From positions 1-6,261 of the forward strand of contig JAICVH010000152.1 of the NCBI GenBank assembly GCA_025935435.1: 6,261 nucleotides of DNA, written 5' to 3'. Each line of letters starts with the position of its first letter. The first letter of the stretch is position 1. A program made the position numbers and the translations under genes. Shown one piece after another: positions 5,579 to 6,261 of this stretch. Below the pieces are notes generated by a model, which made no database searches, had not been told where the DNA came from, and saw nothing but the letters and a program-made list of their open reading frames with translations. The stretch is from Burkholderiales bacterium (GTDB lineage Bacteria > Pseudomonadota > Gammaproteobacteria > Burkholderiales > Casimicrobiaceae).

Positions 5579-6261
5579 ACAAGGTCAGCAAGAATTCCAC
5601 CGCAGCGCTCGCCGGGCTGCTGCGCAACGACATGACGATTGCCGCCGGAGGCTTCGGCCTCTGCGGCATTCCCGAGAACCTGATCCAGGCGATCGTGGAC
5701 AGTGGCGTCAGCGGACTGACGATCATCGGCAACAACGCGGGCGTCGACGACTTCGGCATGGGACTGCTGCTGAAATCACGGCAGGTGAAGAAGGTGATCG
5801 CCTCGTACGTCGGTGAGAACAAGGAGTTCGAACGTCAGGTGCTCGCCGGCGAACTCGACCTGCAGCTGACGCCGCAGGGAACGCTGGCCGAAAAGCTCCG
5901 CGCGGGCGGGGCGGGGATTCCCGGCTTTTATACGCGGACGGCAGCCGGAACACCGCTTGCAGAAGGCAAGGAAACGCGGACGTTCAACGGCCGCCAGTAC
6001 GTGCTCGAGGAAGGCATCCGCGCCGATCTCGCCATCGTCAAGGCGTGGAAGGGCGATACGGCGGGCAATCTCGTCTACCGCGAAACCGCGCGCAATTTCA
6101 ACCCGATGATCGCGACGTGCGGCGACGTGACCGTGGCCGAGGTCGAGACGCTGGTCGAAGCGGGTGCGCTCGATGCCGATTGCATCCACACGCCGGGCAT
6201 CTACGTCGACCGTATCCTGCAGGGCGCGCGTTACGAAAAGCGCATCGAATTCCGCACCGTG
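5575..6261 (+). CDS. scoA: Succinyl-CoA:3-oxoacid CoA-transferase subunit A (cut at the right edge)
   Basis: The 229 residues seen are nearly the whole of a family I CoA-transferase alpha subunit, usually about 230-240 residues, so only a few residues and the stop are missing. Motifs: the signature GGFGLCGIPENLI (25-37), NNAGVDDFGMGLLL (53-66), SYVGENKEFERQ (77-88), TPQGTLAEKLRAGGAGIP (99-116) and ARNFNPMI (172-179). These match ScoA (SCOT) better than PcaI, which typically has GGFGTAGMP and no VDDFG. The enzyme moves CoA from succinyl-CoA to acetoacetate or a related 3-oxoacid. The catalytic Glu lies in subunit B, which should follow just outside the window. GAGAG (5564-5568) precedes the ATG by six bases, and the start overlaps the DUF2783 stop. 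One position in the PROSITE signature (D19 in place of Gly/Asn) is unusual but unlikely to matter. Confidence 0.94.
   Translation, partial: MNKVSKNSTAALAGLLRNDMTIAAGGFGLCGIPENLIQAIVDSGVSGLTIIGNNAGVDDFGMGLLLKSRQVKKVIASYVGENKEFERQVLAGELDLQLTPQGTLAEKLRAGGAGIPGFYTRTAAGTPLAEGKETRTFNGRQYVLEEGIRADLAIVKAWKGDTAGNLVYRETARNFNPMIATCGDVTVAEVETLVEAGALDADCIHTPGIYVDRILQGARYEKRIEFRTV

Noticed and set aside
5575..6261. PcaI (3-oxoadipate CoA-transferase subunit A) as the identity of the last gene
   Set aside because: The GGFGLCGIP, NNAGVDDFG and SYVGENKEFE segments are those of ScoA-type enzymes, and no protocatechuate pathway gene is visible.

Overview
The window is dense, high-GC DNA with strong G/C at third codon positions and tightly packed genes. 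This composition and the gene types suggest a Burkholderiales beta-proteobacterium, most likely Burkholderia or a close relative. The organism is an inference, because there is no rRNA or other phylogenetic marker here. No RNA gene, insertion sequence, CRISPR array or prophage feature was found, and no stretch over 300 bases lacks a gene.

There are two divergent gene sets around a short intergenic region at about 2561-2648. Leftward (minus strand) lie an enoyl-CoA hydratase/isomerase (1787-2560), an M20-family amidohydrolase/peptidase (428-1699) and the N-terminal part of an MFS transporter (431 to beyond base 1). The last two overlap by ATGA. Rightward (plus strand) lie a metallo-beta-lactamase-fold protein (2649-3599), a class A FAD-dependent aromatic hydroxylase (3648-5324), a small DUF2783-type protein (5321-5578) and subunit A of a succinyl-CoA:3-oxoacid CoA-transferase (5575 to beyond the right edge, nearly complete). 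The last three are chained by two ATGA overlaps and are almost certainly co-transcribed and translationally coupled.

Together this looks like a catabolic locus for an aromatic acid or an aromatic conjugate. The transporter and the M20 amidohydrolase could supply the substrate, the flavin hydroxylase would hydroxylate the ring, and the hydratase and CoA-transferase would process acyl-CoA or 3-oxoacid products. The exact substrate cannot be read from the sequence. One specific hypothesis is that the hydroxylase plus the small protein act as a two-component enzyme like MhaA/MhaB, the 3-hydroxyphenylacetate hydroxylase of Pseudomonas putida. That would fit a downstream 3-oxoacid CoA-transferase, because acetoacetate is an end product of the homogentisate route.

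The most notable observation is that both metal-hydrolase-fold proteins have non-canonical metal sites. The MBL-fold protein has lost all three second-site ligands while keeping the first site. The M20 protein lacks the usual bridging Asp and one Glu ligand. A well-formed hairpin lies between the MBL and hydroxylase genes, just upstream of the hydroxylase start.
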